Of a stretch of DNA of 64,000 bases, positions 30,542-42,300 are shown one piece after another. The position numbers were made by a program, and so were the translations under genes. Within the stretch, counting starts at the first letter, position 1; each line of letters starts with the position of its first letter. The stretch spans positions 4,502,120-4,566,119 of the forward strand of contig OY101115.1 in the NCBI GenBank assembly GCA_956465555.1, written 5' to 3'. Below the pieces are notes generated by a model. The model was given only the letters and a program-made list of their open reading frames with translations, made no database searches and was not told the DNA's origin. This DNA comes from Nitzschia sp. pyKryTriq1 (lineage: Eukaryota; Bacillariophyta; Bacillariophyceae; Bacillariales; Bacillariaceae).

Positions 30542-30904
30542 CTATAATGTTCGCCTCTTCTCTTGTTCATTACTACGACGTGTGCTCATGGTCGCAAAAG
30601 AGGAAGTCGTGGCTGATGCTGGGTGCTGACTGCTGGTGGTTGCTTGCGTTTGCTTGCTGCTTTTACCAAGCGTGGATGTAGTTTCGGGTTTCCGCGCGCA
30701 GATCACCGAAACGCCCAGCAGACTAGTTTCGGGTTTCCGCGCGCAGATCACCGAAACGCCCAGCAGACTACTACCGTTTGATACGATGCAAATTGTATTT
30801 TTGTGAGAGTAGGGTCGGTGCGGATGGTGGAAGATGGACGCGACTGGGCGATTGCTACTGGGCAACAGGGATGTCGTAGGGGAATCGTGTGCTGATTGAG
30901 TCAT
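30542..30904 (-). CDS. Small Ser/Thr-rich ORF with an internal 45-bp tandem duplication
   Basis: 120 codons from the ATG at 30904 (MTQSAHDSPTTS) to 30542. No family recognised. It contains a perfect tandem pair of 15 residues, SLLGVSVICARKPET, encoded by 30769-30725 and 30724-30680. The remainder is Ser/Thr/Gln-rich and ends with a basic RRSNEQEKRR. It directly precedes the zinc ribbon fragment on the same strand and might be an upstream exon of it, but I see no convincing splice pair. Whether it is a real gene is uncertain. Confidence 0.3.
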   Translation of the reverse strand: MTQSAHDSPTTSLLPSSNRPVASIFHHPHRPYSHKNTICIVSNGSSLLGVSVICARKPETSLLGVSVICARKPETTSTLGKSSKQTQATTSSQHPASATTSSFATMSTRRSNEQEKRRTL

Positions 30905-31216
30905 GTTGCAGCTTTTGCACCCATAGATGCAGCAGTCCTGGCACGTGCAAAATATTATGCAGGCATATGTAAATTATTTATCCTGCAAAAGTGCTGGTGG
31001 GGTAGGAGTCCGGGGGGGGGGACAGATACTACGGTGGGGGACCACGTTGGAATCCCGAGTGTTGTTCTCTTTTTGTCATTTTTTTGCATCAGCCTCTATC
31101 TCTCGTCTCGCAGTGACGCATATTATTTGTCTAAATTGGCAAAAGCTTGTTGGAATGTTGGAATTTCGAATAATATACACTACGAAGTACAAGTATATAG
31201 TCTATTCTCTACTAGT
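30905..31216. other. Intergenic region
   Basis: 312 bp between the small ORF and the 3' end of the type I membrane protein gene. A G-run (31013-31021) is present. No gene supported. Confidence 0.4.
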
Positions 31217-33232
31217 CTAAACATCGCCACACCAATCCACTCGAGTTTTCAAGGTGCGCTTGCTGTATCTCTTCTCGGAAGTCGAGGTCGACTTACTTCT
31301 TGTACTCTTAGCGGTAGGGGCGAGCGACGGTTGATTTTCAACGTCGTCAGAGTTCGAAGAATCATCTGCTCCGGTGGTCTGCTGGAGAGAAACTGCACTG
31401 GTGGATTGCGACTGTTTCTTCTTCAATGCTTGTTTCCTGAGCTTCGTGTTCTTTGGTTTTCTTTGTTGGAAGTATTGGTACAGCTTCTTCGGTTCGTGGA
31501 AGTAGTGCAACCGAATGATCGCACCAGAAATTCCAACAAGCAACGTCAGGAAGAATACCAAAATAGCGACGAGAATAATTGTTTTCTCCCTGTCGGTCAA
31601 GCTACTGCCGGTAGTAGAATCATCGATTCCCGCTGTGAGGTATTTCTCGGCATCCTCTTTGGTCAATGTTACGAATGCCAACGAGATGCGCCCAACTCCT
31701 TCCCCACTGGGCGCCGGTTGTTCCTCTTCGTCAAGTTGACGACGATTGGCACTGCTGTTACCAAACTGGAGAGTGGCTTTTCCGGTTCCCACAATGGCGC
31801 CACTTTCCCTATAAAAGGAACCCACGAGCATGGTGTCAAACCAACAGATACTGCTTCCACCTTCGCAGTGAACCTCCGTCAAGCCATCCGAGGCAGCCTG
31901 AGCGGTGGGCTCGATCGCCACTTGTCGGACCGAGTCATCACCATCTTTGAAAAACGAAAAGGCATCGATATAGCGCAGGTAGAGTCCATCAGTAGCAGCG
32001 TCGTCATCGGGAACCACACACACTCGAACCATGTCTCCCGGCTGTTTCGGTACCAGCTCAACTGATTCCTGTTCCGTTTCCACAATGGTGTTGGGAATAG
32101 ACACGGTCTTCAATGGCTTCAGTTCATCATCACACAGAAACCCAATGACTCCATACGATGCAGTAGCGTTCTTGTAATTTTTTCCGCCCAAGGTTATTGG
32201 GTTGGTTGGGTTGGTGACAAAACCGTTGACCGGTGTTGGCATGGGAGATACTGTGGGTGCGCTAGGGGCGGGGCTTATGGTCGGAGGAGTACCATCATCA
32301 TTTTGTCCAACCGTGAACACGATTTCAAACCCATCAAAGCATCGGATCAAACGACGACGCCTGGTGGTGATGGTGGTGGTGGTGGAACTGCTGATGAGTG
32401 CTCGATCTTTGCGGTTATTGTCAAAGACAGCTATCTGGTCGGCGTTTCCGTACGCATTATCGAAGCCAACGTTCTCGAGCCTCAGGAAGAGAAAGAACTC
32501 AATATCCCTAAAGTTCACGAGATACTCCTTGCCTGGACTGTAGAGCTTCAGCCGGAGGCAGAAATTGACGTATGGAAGGGTGTCTGAGCCTTCGGGTGTT
32601 GGGAAGTAAATTGGGGAGCTTGGCACGAGGTCAGCATCCCCTTCGAGCGCGACAGCGATTTGACGTATTCCAGTACCGTCGCCGATGGGCGTTTTGTCAA
32701 ATACCAAGCCAGGCGACAGGTAGGGATTGCCAGTGATAAACTCCCCATTGCAACTTTTCCCATCTTCTGCGGGTAACATCATTTCAACCTCCACAACATC
32801 ATTTTGGATGTAATCCTGTCATGTTCGAAAGAGATGTTGACACTAGATAGGTGAGTCTTTCGATCGCAAAACCAACCAACGGTCGATGAATCATCACCAG
32901 CAGGCTTGCTCGAGGAGAGGAAGACGTACACTAAGCTCGAACCTGAATATAAAGTCAGCGCTGTCGTCGCAATAGAAGATATCTGGAGGGGGCATCTGGT
33001 ACATCTTTCCCAAATCGAAACCTTCAGTTTGTAGGACTCGATTATTATATTCATCGCTTGTCGAATAGTTGTTGTCAAACATCCTCATGTCAAAATCACC
33101 TGGCACGTGCTGGCGATTCCCCGCCGGTTCTTGCCAGCTACCATCCATACTAGTAGTACCATCCGCAAATATAATTAGGAAGTAGGCAAATATCGAGAAG
33201 GCGAGAGAAGAAGAGCATTGTTGGACGATCAT
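31217..33232 (-). CDS. Secreted/type I single-pass membrane protein of unknown function, two exons
   Basis: Exons 33232-32930 and 32815-31217 (114-bp intron, gtacgt...gacag, phase 0) encode 633 residues. The start at 33232 gives a signal peptide (SSSLAFSIFAYFLIIFADG). The outer region has a beta-rich repetitive character with paired cysteines (CFDGFEIVF, GFLCDD, CEGGSSICWF). A Pro/Thr-rich linker (PPTISPAPSAPTVSPMPTP) is of the kind seen in diatom surface proteins. One membrane helix (TIILVAILVFFLTLLVGISGAII) precedes a basic, Ser-rich cytosolic tail of about 90 residues. No enzymatic motif is seen. I do not recognise a named family. Confidence 0.75.
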
Positions 33233-33672
33233 GGGGTCGATATGGAGTGCTAGAGATGTTTGAGTGCTGTCGGCTGCTTTCGACTTCGGCTGCTTTCGAC
33301 TTTTTTGGGCTTGCAGCAAAAATGCAATTTTTTAATTGTGAGGTGAAAGAACCAGCTCAAAAATAATGATATCATCCTCTCTATCTACTATGGGTAGTAG
33401 CGACTACTACTGTACTATTAGCTACTCTCTACCGGTACAGTAGTAGTAGAGTAGGTGCGAAGAGGCCCACTTGCATTATAAATAATGCATAAATAATGCA
33501 AAAATGCATGAATGCATATAAAAAGAGATTTATATAATGAGATAGGAAATAGATTCCCCGAAACCCGGGTCAAAAATGCATAGCATTATTTATTTGTATA
33601 TATATTCATTCATTCCAATGGAACAGCAAGCACGGCGACGGCGGTTCGCAGTGGTTAACAGGGAGATGTGTC
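33233..33672. other. Promoter side and AT-rich stretch up to the LTR element
   Basis: Contains the upstream region of the type I protein gene and a low-complexity AT-rich run of ATGCAT/AATAATGC strings at 33470-33530. No gene supported. Confidence 0.4.
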
Positions 33673-33886
33673 TGCGTTATCTCGAACGTGATATAGAAAT
33701 TATGAATTATTTTACTGGTGTTTTCGTCTATTCTCAAACCTTGGTAAAACAGAGGAGAGAACCCAACGCTTCGGTTGAACCGTTCGGAGTATCCCAACGT
33801 ATGTTGGAATCCACAAATTTGTGACGTCACGGCTGATGATGCCTTACGGCGCGTTATCCAAAAAGGGGGACGTGCTGGATAGCGCA
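33673..33886 (-). repeat. 3' LTR of the gypsy-like element
   Basis: 214 bp, TGCG...CGCA ends, the same as 38209-38422 as far as can be read. Preceded by GTGTC. Confidence 0.9.
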
Positions 33887-36800
33887 CTCTGCCTCTCCAA
33901 GGTTGACGTTCGCAGCGAACGCTTGACGTGAGAAATAAAGAGGAAACCTTGAAGAACAAGGAAGAAAACCTCTTTCGTCGGTTACTAGCGTGTCCGAGAT
34001 ATCGCTCGCTGGCTCAATGGTATCTCAATGGAATCTCACCATAGGAAACAGTCAATTGAAAACATGAAACATTTAATGAGCAAAGAGGTAGGATCGCCAG
34101 CGAACGTAGAGTATTTAACGAGTACATTCGCCATTGAATTCGTGCCTCGGACACTCTATTGCCTGTAGGGCTTAATTCGTCGTAGTGAAATTCTTTCAAC
34201 CACGGTGGGGGACAATCGAATTGTCACGGTACCATCGGTATGGACTTGTTCAATAACATGCGGTCCGCTCAAAGCACGAGCTTCAAGTTTGTTGGGCTTA
34301 TACGCCAGTTTGAGTACTGCTTCGCCAACACGATAATCATAAGAGAATCGTTTTTGGTTCGCATTGATGAGGCGTCTATCAATGAGCTGTTGCTTGTGTG
34401 CTCGAATGATTTGCAAATCCGCAAGGAGCGGCAGCGCCACAACCATGTCGTGACCAAACGCTAGACCACCTGGCGTAGTTTGAATAGCGCTATTGTAAGC
34501 GGCACGATGTGCAAACATCGCGTTGGCAATTGCCGTATCAACCAATTGATTTGCCTCTGCGATTCCTTCTGGAGGATTCATGGTAGTTAGCACACGGAGT
34601 GCGTTTCCAATTATTTGGTGCATCATTTCACAAACGGCATCGGCCTGAGGATTGCGAGTAGAGGAGCAATGATATTAAATTTGATCCCAATGGAGCATTT
34701 GCAAAGAATGTGTGTCCAGTGCATTCTCATCCTTGGTCGGGAAGGCAATGAGACATGCTGGGATATTTTTGGGCGAGCCATTCGTTATTTTTGTTGGTTG
34801 CGAGGCAACAGAATGCATGGGCGAGCCAGCTATTTTCGAATAAACGAAAGAATTTAATCGTAAGGACAACGTACTTTTGAGTCCTCGGCCTGTGACATTA
34901 ATAGTCCAGGGACCAACAAGGCGGTCTTGTTGCGACTTCTTGCCATGGAGTGAGCGCTGCCTCTCGTGGTGCAGGCCTTCCATGTCCTCGACAACGAGTT
35001 TCGAAGCGTTGATGCGTATTGCAAGTTGAAACACTGGTTTCAATAGTCGACTTGATTTGTTGTTGTTGTATAAACAATGCATTGACATGATGTCGTGCAG
35101 TCGGTTGGGACCGGTGGCTTCGGAGCCAAGAACCAGTGGACTGAATTATTCTCCAAAAATTCGTCCGATCAGTAGATTCTCGAAGAATCATCTGGTTGCG
35201 CTGTGGAACAGCGATATTATTTATATCGGATGCGAGGTTCCGATCCACATGCTGAAGTGGACGTTCTGCCATAAGTGCAGGTCGGCGTCCCGATCTTGCG
35301 CTTTGGCGATTGTTTGAAAGTCAAGTTCAAACAGTATTCCATTTGATCTGGAAATGAGCAAAACGATGAGCAAAATCATCATTGAGCTCCATGGCCATAA
35401 AAAATAAACGAGTTGGAGATAAGATCCATGGGATCGTACTGTTTTGGAATTGAATTGTTTGGCGTCGCGATTCGTCGCTTTGCGCCATTGAAACTGAAAA
35501 GTTCGGCGTCGCGATATTTTGACATCCTGAGGATTTGTCGCATTGCGCCATCCTGCCTCTTCAAAGAGGACAAGCGAGAAGGCATGTCGGCGAGGGTGTC
35601 CTTTGCACGAAAATAGTGATAGTTCGGCCGTGTTTCTCGAGGAAAGCGTGCCATCTCATAACATGCTGAGCGTGTTTGGACTTGCGGGAAGTATTATTTT
35701 GTTTGTCGAAATAAATGTGAATCCGGCGAGCGCTGTACAACGTGGTACGTACCGGTGCGAGCGGCAATGTATAATTACTCTTTGAGAGCTCTGATTCTTT
35801 TTGCGCGCGGTTATTGCGAGGGCATGATGAGACGGTCATTAGGGACCTTCTGGAGGTGTAATTTCGTCAAGGCGTCCTTTCGAAGAAAGGTTGGACCGTG
35901 CATGAACGAAACATCGTCTTGTGGAGTTTGCACCTGGCCTTGGCAATATGATTGCTGGGCGTTGCTGATGGTCAGCAGCTTCACAATAAATGAAAAGGGG
36001 CTTATCACGGTCAAAATACTTAAGGAAGACTTGTTCCGAAAGTACGAGCAGTAGCTGGTAATGCCTTCTGCCTTTGCTGCGCTTCGAGTGCGCACTGACC
36101 AATATAGAATAATGGAGTGATTTTTGACCCACTCATTTTATGAGTGGTGCCCGAATGTGCGATCGGCGCTGGACCGATGAATGAGTGCAACTCGGTTGCG
36201 TTCTGTTTGGACATTGAAGGTTTTTCCTCAAACCATTTTGGTTGAGATACTCGTAATATTGTCCTCCATTAACTGAGTAACGGTATTCATATCGCTGATG
36301 TACTGAACATCGAACTTGTATTTCGAGGCCATTTTGCTTGAAAGCTTGGGCGACGTCCGGAGACGACTGTTTTCCCATTGGCCGCTGATTGCATCGATAG
36401 ATGCCGCGCGTTATAACCTGTGCCCGGAGCACTTTTGAATTTTAAAGGTAGCTTTTTGGAAAGCGTTTGCTCAACTAACCGAAGGGTGCGTCGGGCGCAC
36501 GAGCGGTAGAAGGCGATGGACGCATTCATCCCTCTGAAGAGCATTGCTATTAGCAGCGACATGCGACGGACGCATGATGATGGAGCTGGGCAGTTGGTTG
36601 TTCATAGGAACACGCCTGTCCGAGGTATGATCTTTGGTAGATCTTTTGTTGTGGTAACAGTCATTGTTGGACGAGTGGTCAACAGATACATTGATCGACG
36701 GTGCGATCGATGCATAAAGAACACGAAGTTCTGTAGACATAATTATGTCTTCTTTTGCAAGTTTGTCAAGACGTCGACAGCGACGGCCGTGAAAAATAAA

Positions 36801-38208
36801 ATAGCGATAGCGAGAACGCTTGCTGAGGAGATGTCGCGAACGAACAACTTGACGATTATAGCGATGATTGAATCGCTCGTTTTGTAAACCTTGAGATTTT
36901 CCGAGAAATCTTTATTTCATCAAAACGGTGTCGTTCTTTGCTCAAGAGGAGCATAAATTCTTGACGGGATGATCGTCATCGTCGTGAAATAATTCGCGAG
37001 GCGGGGAAGCCAGAATTGTTTTCGAAACAGTTGCGGTTCACAGAAGAACTGGAAAAGGATGCCGTTCTCTGGGAACTTGGGCATGCTTTACAAGGTGCAA
37101 TAGTAGCAGCGGTCTGGTAGAGACCCAACGTCGCGAGGACGGTAAACAAACGAGTATTCCGAGTAGCGGAATGAAAAGTCTACTGGAGACCAAACGTCGC
37201 GATGATGATAAGCCTGCGAATGGCGAAATAAGAGATCCCCGAGTAGAGATCGAACGTCGCGAGGACGATAAGCCAAAGAATAGCGGAAAAAGAGATGACG
37301 AGAGATCGTCGAGAAAACATTCCTGTTGAGGGAGCCAATGCAGTAAACATTGGTGCTATTATTAGCAAGAATGGCGAGGCCAAGAATAAAATAATTCTAT
37401 TATTGTTCGATGCGGAATCGAATGATCTTGTAAAGGACAAGATACCTATTTCCTAAGAAGTACGGTCTTCGCAAGAAACAATTCTTGGAGGGCGTTGAGG
37501 CTCATTTGGAGCGCAGCATGAGAGATGCCACGAGTACTGTTCGTCGAGGAACGATACTGCCTCATCTTGGAGACATTTTACTTGCAGAGCGTTGACATCA
37601 AATGTCGAAGTTGAGGGGCTTGATAGTCAAGCGCAAGGCAAGCTCAAAGCTAGGTGGGTTGGGAGAATCAACGGTATGATGATCTTGGACCTCCTTCTTC
37701 AGCACTTCAAGAGACGAGTCCTGTAGCGAAAGCTGTCCTTTATCCATTCGAAATGGGTTTGTGATGATCACTGAGATCGAAGGAAGTTGGCGTTGACATT
37801 ATGTGCAGTAGCGACGATCGGGGTCACTTGTTGCTCATGAGGCGAGCGTCGTTGCGACCACAGGTAGTTGCGACACAGTCGAGTCCACGTGGATGCCAAA
37901 TAACGAGGATCACGAGGATCGGGGTCAATTCAACTGACTCCTGACGATACGAGATCAGTTGTTTTCTTTCGGGGAAAGAGCATTGAATAACTGCAAGGGT
38001 GCGTGTACGAGAATATTCACATCGTCGGCAACAAAAGCTGCGTTTTTGCGAGAGAGCACGCCAAAAGGTGAGATGTTTCCTGTGTCTCGGTCATACTTAC
38101 TCTGTGCCCAAAGCACTGGTTCCGTGGGCACATTTCTTCCGTAGTGTTTCGGCCCTCATGGTGGCCTTGAATGAATCAACGTGTAGAGAGCTGAAGCTCT
38201 GATCAGAA

Positions 38209-38422
38209 TGCGTTATCTCGAACGTGATATAGAAATTATGAATTATTTTACTGGTGTTTTCGTCTATTCTCAAACCTTGGTAAAACAGAGGAGAGAACCC
38301 AACGCTTCGGTTGAACCGTTCGGAGTATCCCAACGTATGTTGGAATCCACAAATTTGTGACGTCACGGCTGATGATGCCTTACGGCGCGTTATCCAAAAA
38401 GGGGGACGTGCTGGATAGCGCA
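38209..38422 (-). repeat. 5' LTR of the gypsy-like element
   Basis: 214 bp copy of the left LTR; followed by the target duplication GTGTC at 38423-38427. Confidence 0.9.
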
Positions 38423-38544
38423 GTGTCAACGTCAGTTTTCTCCCCTCGTTTATCCCCAAATCTATCAGCAGACTGCCATTTCAAATATCCAATAATTAAA
38501 GCGCTCGTTATCCCTCGTGCCTTGCCAATAATTTCCGCGCCAGC

Positions 38545-38712
38545 CGAACCCACAAAGTTGTAGGGTATGGTTCATACCTATGACATAGAACCCACAAAGT
38601 TGTGGGGTCGCGCCGGGCAGTCACCATTTCCCGCAACGCCGACCCACAATGTTGTGGGTATGGTTCATACCTATGACCCAGAACCCACAAAGTTGTGGGG
38701 TCGCGCCGGCCG
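38545..38712 (+). repeat. Two-unit tandem repeat with ACCCACAA/TTGTGGGT palindromes
   Basis: Two units of about 75-80 bp, each with ggtatggttcatacctatgac flanked by imperfect palindromes of the form acccacaa(a/t)gttgtgggg, and ending gtcgcgccgg. Four such palindromes occur in about 160 bp. Nature unknown: satellite-like or the end of a mobile element. Confidence 0.65.
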
Positions 38713-38902
38713 GAAATTCACATATTGACATTCGCGACCATGTGAAATTTCAGCGCGCGGTAAAAAACATGCTCGGAACGCAAAAGACGTGGCCGACTGT
38801 AAAAGGGGAGTTCGAATTATTGGGGGAAGCCAGGTTTGACACATCATCTCCCAGTGGTTCGCAGTGGTTCGCGGCAGCCTTATTTATTGCTTGGATTGTT
38901 AC

Positions 38903-38963
38903 GTTGTTGACAGGGGTCCATGGCGCGGCTCTTCGCGCCGCGCTATGGACCCCTGGTTGTTGA
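38903..38963. mobile_element. 45-bp hairpin flanked by 8-bp direct repeats
   Basis: The segment 38911-38955 (caggggtccatggcgcgg, short loop, ccgcgctatggacccctg) is an inverted repeat with 18-bp arms and one mismatch. GTTGTTGA occurs immediately on each side (38903-38910 and 38956-38963). An 8-bp duplication is characteristic of hAT-type insertion, so this might be a very small non-autonomous insert. The flanking octamer is simple in sequence, so chance is possible. Confidence 0.4.
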
Positions 38964-39395
38964 GTTGCGAGGCTATGGAGGAGGATGGACGTCCATGAGA
39001 ACGTAATGTATTCATACCTGCTGGTACATGCTACAAAAGTAATGTACAGTACCGTAGTTGTTACGTAGCAGTGAGTGGTTCGTTAGTTAGTGACAGTCGT
39101 CGACCCGCACGACCGCTGGCTGCACGCGTCCGTACAGTAAGATCTTTTTCTTTTGCCTATCGCCATACTTTTGTCGCGACGCGCAGGATCTGCATAAACG
39201 CAAGCGCTGAACAAAACAATTATTTTCAAAGCAGCAAGGCGGTAATACTGGTCATAGCAAGTTCGGAACTGCGCGTCGTGATCAAACCACTAAGGACTGG
39301 TATGCGAGATGCTAAAGAATTAAAAAAAAGTACGAGTAGTTCGTCATACACATTGAGATCAAGCAGCCGCGGCTCTAACTTTATTTTTATGTATT

Positions 39396-42300
39396 TTAAC
39401 ATGCATACAGGTCGGAGAGCTCCCTCAATTGCTCCGCCAGGTGTTCTTGTACTTCATTCACGTCGCCTGTTGTCGTTACTTCACTGATGGTGGTATCACA
39501 GGAATACTGGGGCGCGATCTTTCTCACGGAACCATCCATTTGAATCTGAGCCTGGTGTGTGCCCATCTCATCCCTGCAGTGGACTTCAACAAAGTGATCC
39601 TTGTTAGAAGTCGAGAAGGAATGCTGAGAGTGAGAAGAGCCGGTAGAAATGTGCGTGGAGTGGGTGGCATGGCTATTGTTTTCACCCGAGTCTTGTTTTT
39701 CAAGAACGAGTTTGGCAGGACAATCCTTGGTAGTCTTGGTGGGATCATTCTCTGCTAGGTGGTAGTCGTCTGTGGGTGCAGGCGAAACATCATCCTCTTC
39801 TCGCTCGGTCAGCGTAGGATCGTCCTCTTCGCGTTCTGTGACCGGTTCCAAGGATACTTCGTCGGTTGGCATCATGGGAGGAGGAACGGGTCCTTCGACT
39901 AGGTTGTCGTCGCCAACCCAATAGGTCTTCATCTTGCCCTTTCCCTTGACATTGATCATTCCTCGCAACTTCAAAGGAATGTCAGGTGCTTGCTGAATTA
40001 GCAACTGGGCAGTGGAAAACGAACAATGGACTTTGCCGGGCATGGAATTGGATTCCATTCGAGACGCCGTATTGACAGTGTCACCAAACAGACCGTAGCG
40101 AGGATTCAAGGATCCAATAACGTTCGAGACCACTGGACCAGAGTTGATACCGACGCGAATCTGGACGCACCCCAAAGAGGGATCGTCCTCATCGATCAAT
40201 ATTTTGGAGGCAGCTCGAATGGCGTCTTGGGCATACTCGGCGCATTGCTTGGCGTGCGTTTCAAACTCGCTTCCATCAAGATTGGTCACACCCATGTAGG
40301 CATCTCCAATGGTTTCGACCTTGAAGATGTGGTACTTGTTGGCGAGGTTGTCAAACGCTTGGTACAAGCGATCCAGCATCGTCGAAACCTTCATGGGCGA
40401 GAATTTCTGAGAGATTGTGGTGAAACCAACAATGTCGGAGAAGACAATGGTGACAGTCTCATGAGATTCCGCTTCGACCTTCTTGCCAGCATTAAGAGCG
40501 TCAGCAATGTGCTTGGGGAAGACATCATACAACGACGTCGGCTTTCTCTTCATATTCTTCGCGATAGCATCCTTGGCGGTTTCCAATGGCTCGGTATCCT
40601 TGGAGTTCATTTCCACGAGAACGTAATCCATATCCTTGGCTGTCGGGCGGAAAAAGGCGTTGGCGCTCCAGCACTTCTTCATGAGTTCGACCATCTTGGG
40701 GGGCATGCTTTCTGGAATATTTGGTCTCTTGTTGAGTCGAGGATGGCAGACCTTGGGAAGAATCTTGCGCGGGTCTTCGCCGTCAAAAGGACTTTGTCGG
40801 GCATAGATCTCATAGATGATCATGGCCAAGGAATAAATATCGCAAGCTTGAGTGTACTCGCTGCGACGACGCAAGTATTCTGGGGCCATGTAAAAGGGCG
40901 TACCCTGCAGGATGTTGCGTTGTTTGGCGGTCTTGAAGTGAGAGAAGCCAAAGTCGGCCACCTTGGCTCGGAAGCGCGAGTCGACAAGGATATTCTTCGC
41001 CTTGAGATCCCCATGGAGGATCGGTGGCTTGGAAGCGTGCAAGAACTGGATTCCTTGGACGATATCACGGATGACCTGCAGGATGATCTCTCCACCTGGA
41101 GTCATTGTCTCATTGTGAAGGAGATCATAGAGAGAACCATATTCCATGTATTCCATCACCAACATTGGATCAACCTTGTTCGAAACGACTGCTCCCATGA
41201 CGGTTGTGATACATGGGTGGCGGAGCCGTGACAGCATTCTCATTTCAACGACGAATTCATTCACTCGTCTTGAATGTGCATCAAAGCGCGCCCACATCGG
41301 GAGGCAGCGCAGAAGGACGCTCTGAGATTTCGTGACCGACGCCATCAGAGTTCCACTTCCATGGTCGGAAGCGGTAGCACTCTCAAGTATCTTCAAGATG
41401 TCATTATCCGAGTGGTGAGCCATAATCAAGCGTTCCCAGCTCCTGTTTGACGCGCTCATGCTGCCTCTCTTGTCCTGAGAAAACGATTGGGACTCAATGT
41501 CACCAGAATTTTCTCCAAACTTCACGTTCTTGCCTTTTTTCATGGCGCTCTTTTTTGATTCCTTCTTGGTGGTGGTTGTTGTTTTGGGAATCTCGGCACT
41601 GGCTCCCCCAACAACCTGTTCGGCACTGTCGGTGCTGAGTTGTCCCGAAGAAGTGAGGGACGTACTGCCCTTCCTGGCCACCACAGGAGGCAGCACGCGT
41701 TTGACGGCCACCTTGGTACCTCGGTACTGTCCCAGAATGACAACGCCAAAGCCACCTTGTCCAATAATCTCAGGAGGCTCATTGAAATGAAGCTCTTCTG
41801 CGTTGATGTGCCAGATAGAGTCGCTTTGTTGTTTCTTGTATCCCAGGTAAACGAAAACGAGAACTCCGAGGGCGATGAATACTGCGGAGAAAATGATGAG
41901 GAAGAAATAGGCGGACTCCAGACAGCTTCCGCCCAACTCGTACGTGTTCCCAGCACAAACACAGTTGCCTTCTTCATCGGGCACGCGATGGCTTCCGTGA
42001 CCGTATTCTGCTTCACAATCGTAGTCTCTCACGATCACGCGGATGGGCGACTGTGAGATTGGCTCCCCATCGACGATGATGTCAATAACTTGGACTTGAA
42101 CCGTTTTGTCTGTGACTGTGAATTCAAATCCATGCCCTTTCGACCCTGGAACTTCTGTCAGCTCCAAGGTCCTTCGCTGGTCTCCAGCATTGGCAACTAC
42201 TTCAATCTGGGCTCCATTCCTCACCAAGTTGTCGTAGATGCGAAGAGTGATACTTTCGCCCTGCTCGATGGTACCACAGATACTCATCTTTTCGCATCCA

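Larger units (their letters stand above)
33673..38422 (-). mobile_element. Ty3/gypsy-like LTR retrotransposon fossil, 4.75 kb, minus orientation
   Basis: Two 214-bp LTRs (33673-33886 and 38209-38422) begin TGCG and end CGCA and look identical by eye. The element is flanked by the 5-bp target duplication GTGTC (33668-33672 and 38423-38427). Internally, on the minus strand, an integrase C-terminal region lies at 34156-34626 (KPNKLE, GPHVIEQV, RISLRRIKPYR), preceded by an integrase core piece with GPWTIN and by more degraded polymerase-region sequence up to about 37 kb. A tRNA-primer-like site (tgatcagagc) lies just inside the right LTR, which is therefore the 5' LTR. The coding part is broken in several places and is shorter than usual. 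Matching LTRs mean a recent insertion. Confidence 0.85.
38423..39395. other. Intergenic region with tandem repeat and hairpin
   Basis: Lies between the LTR element and the guanylyl cyclase gene end. It holds a two-unit tandem repeat (38545-38712) and a compact hairpin (38911-38955), both listed separately. No gene is supported. Confidence 0.5.

Noticed and set aside
30896-32065. A 389-codon plus-strand frame
   Set aside because: Most of it is antisense to the type I membrane protein gene; its product is Cys/Arg-rich without any domain.
40026-41231. A 401-codon plus-strand frame opposite the guanylyl cyclase gene
   Set aside because: It lies wholly opposite the kinase/cyclase coding region, with no family resemblance.
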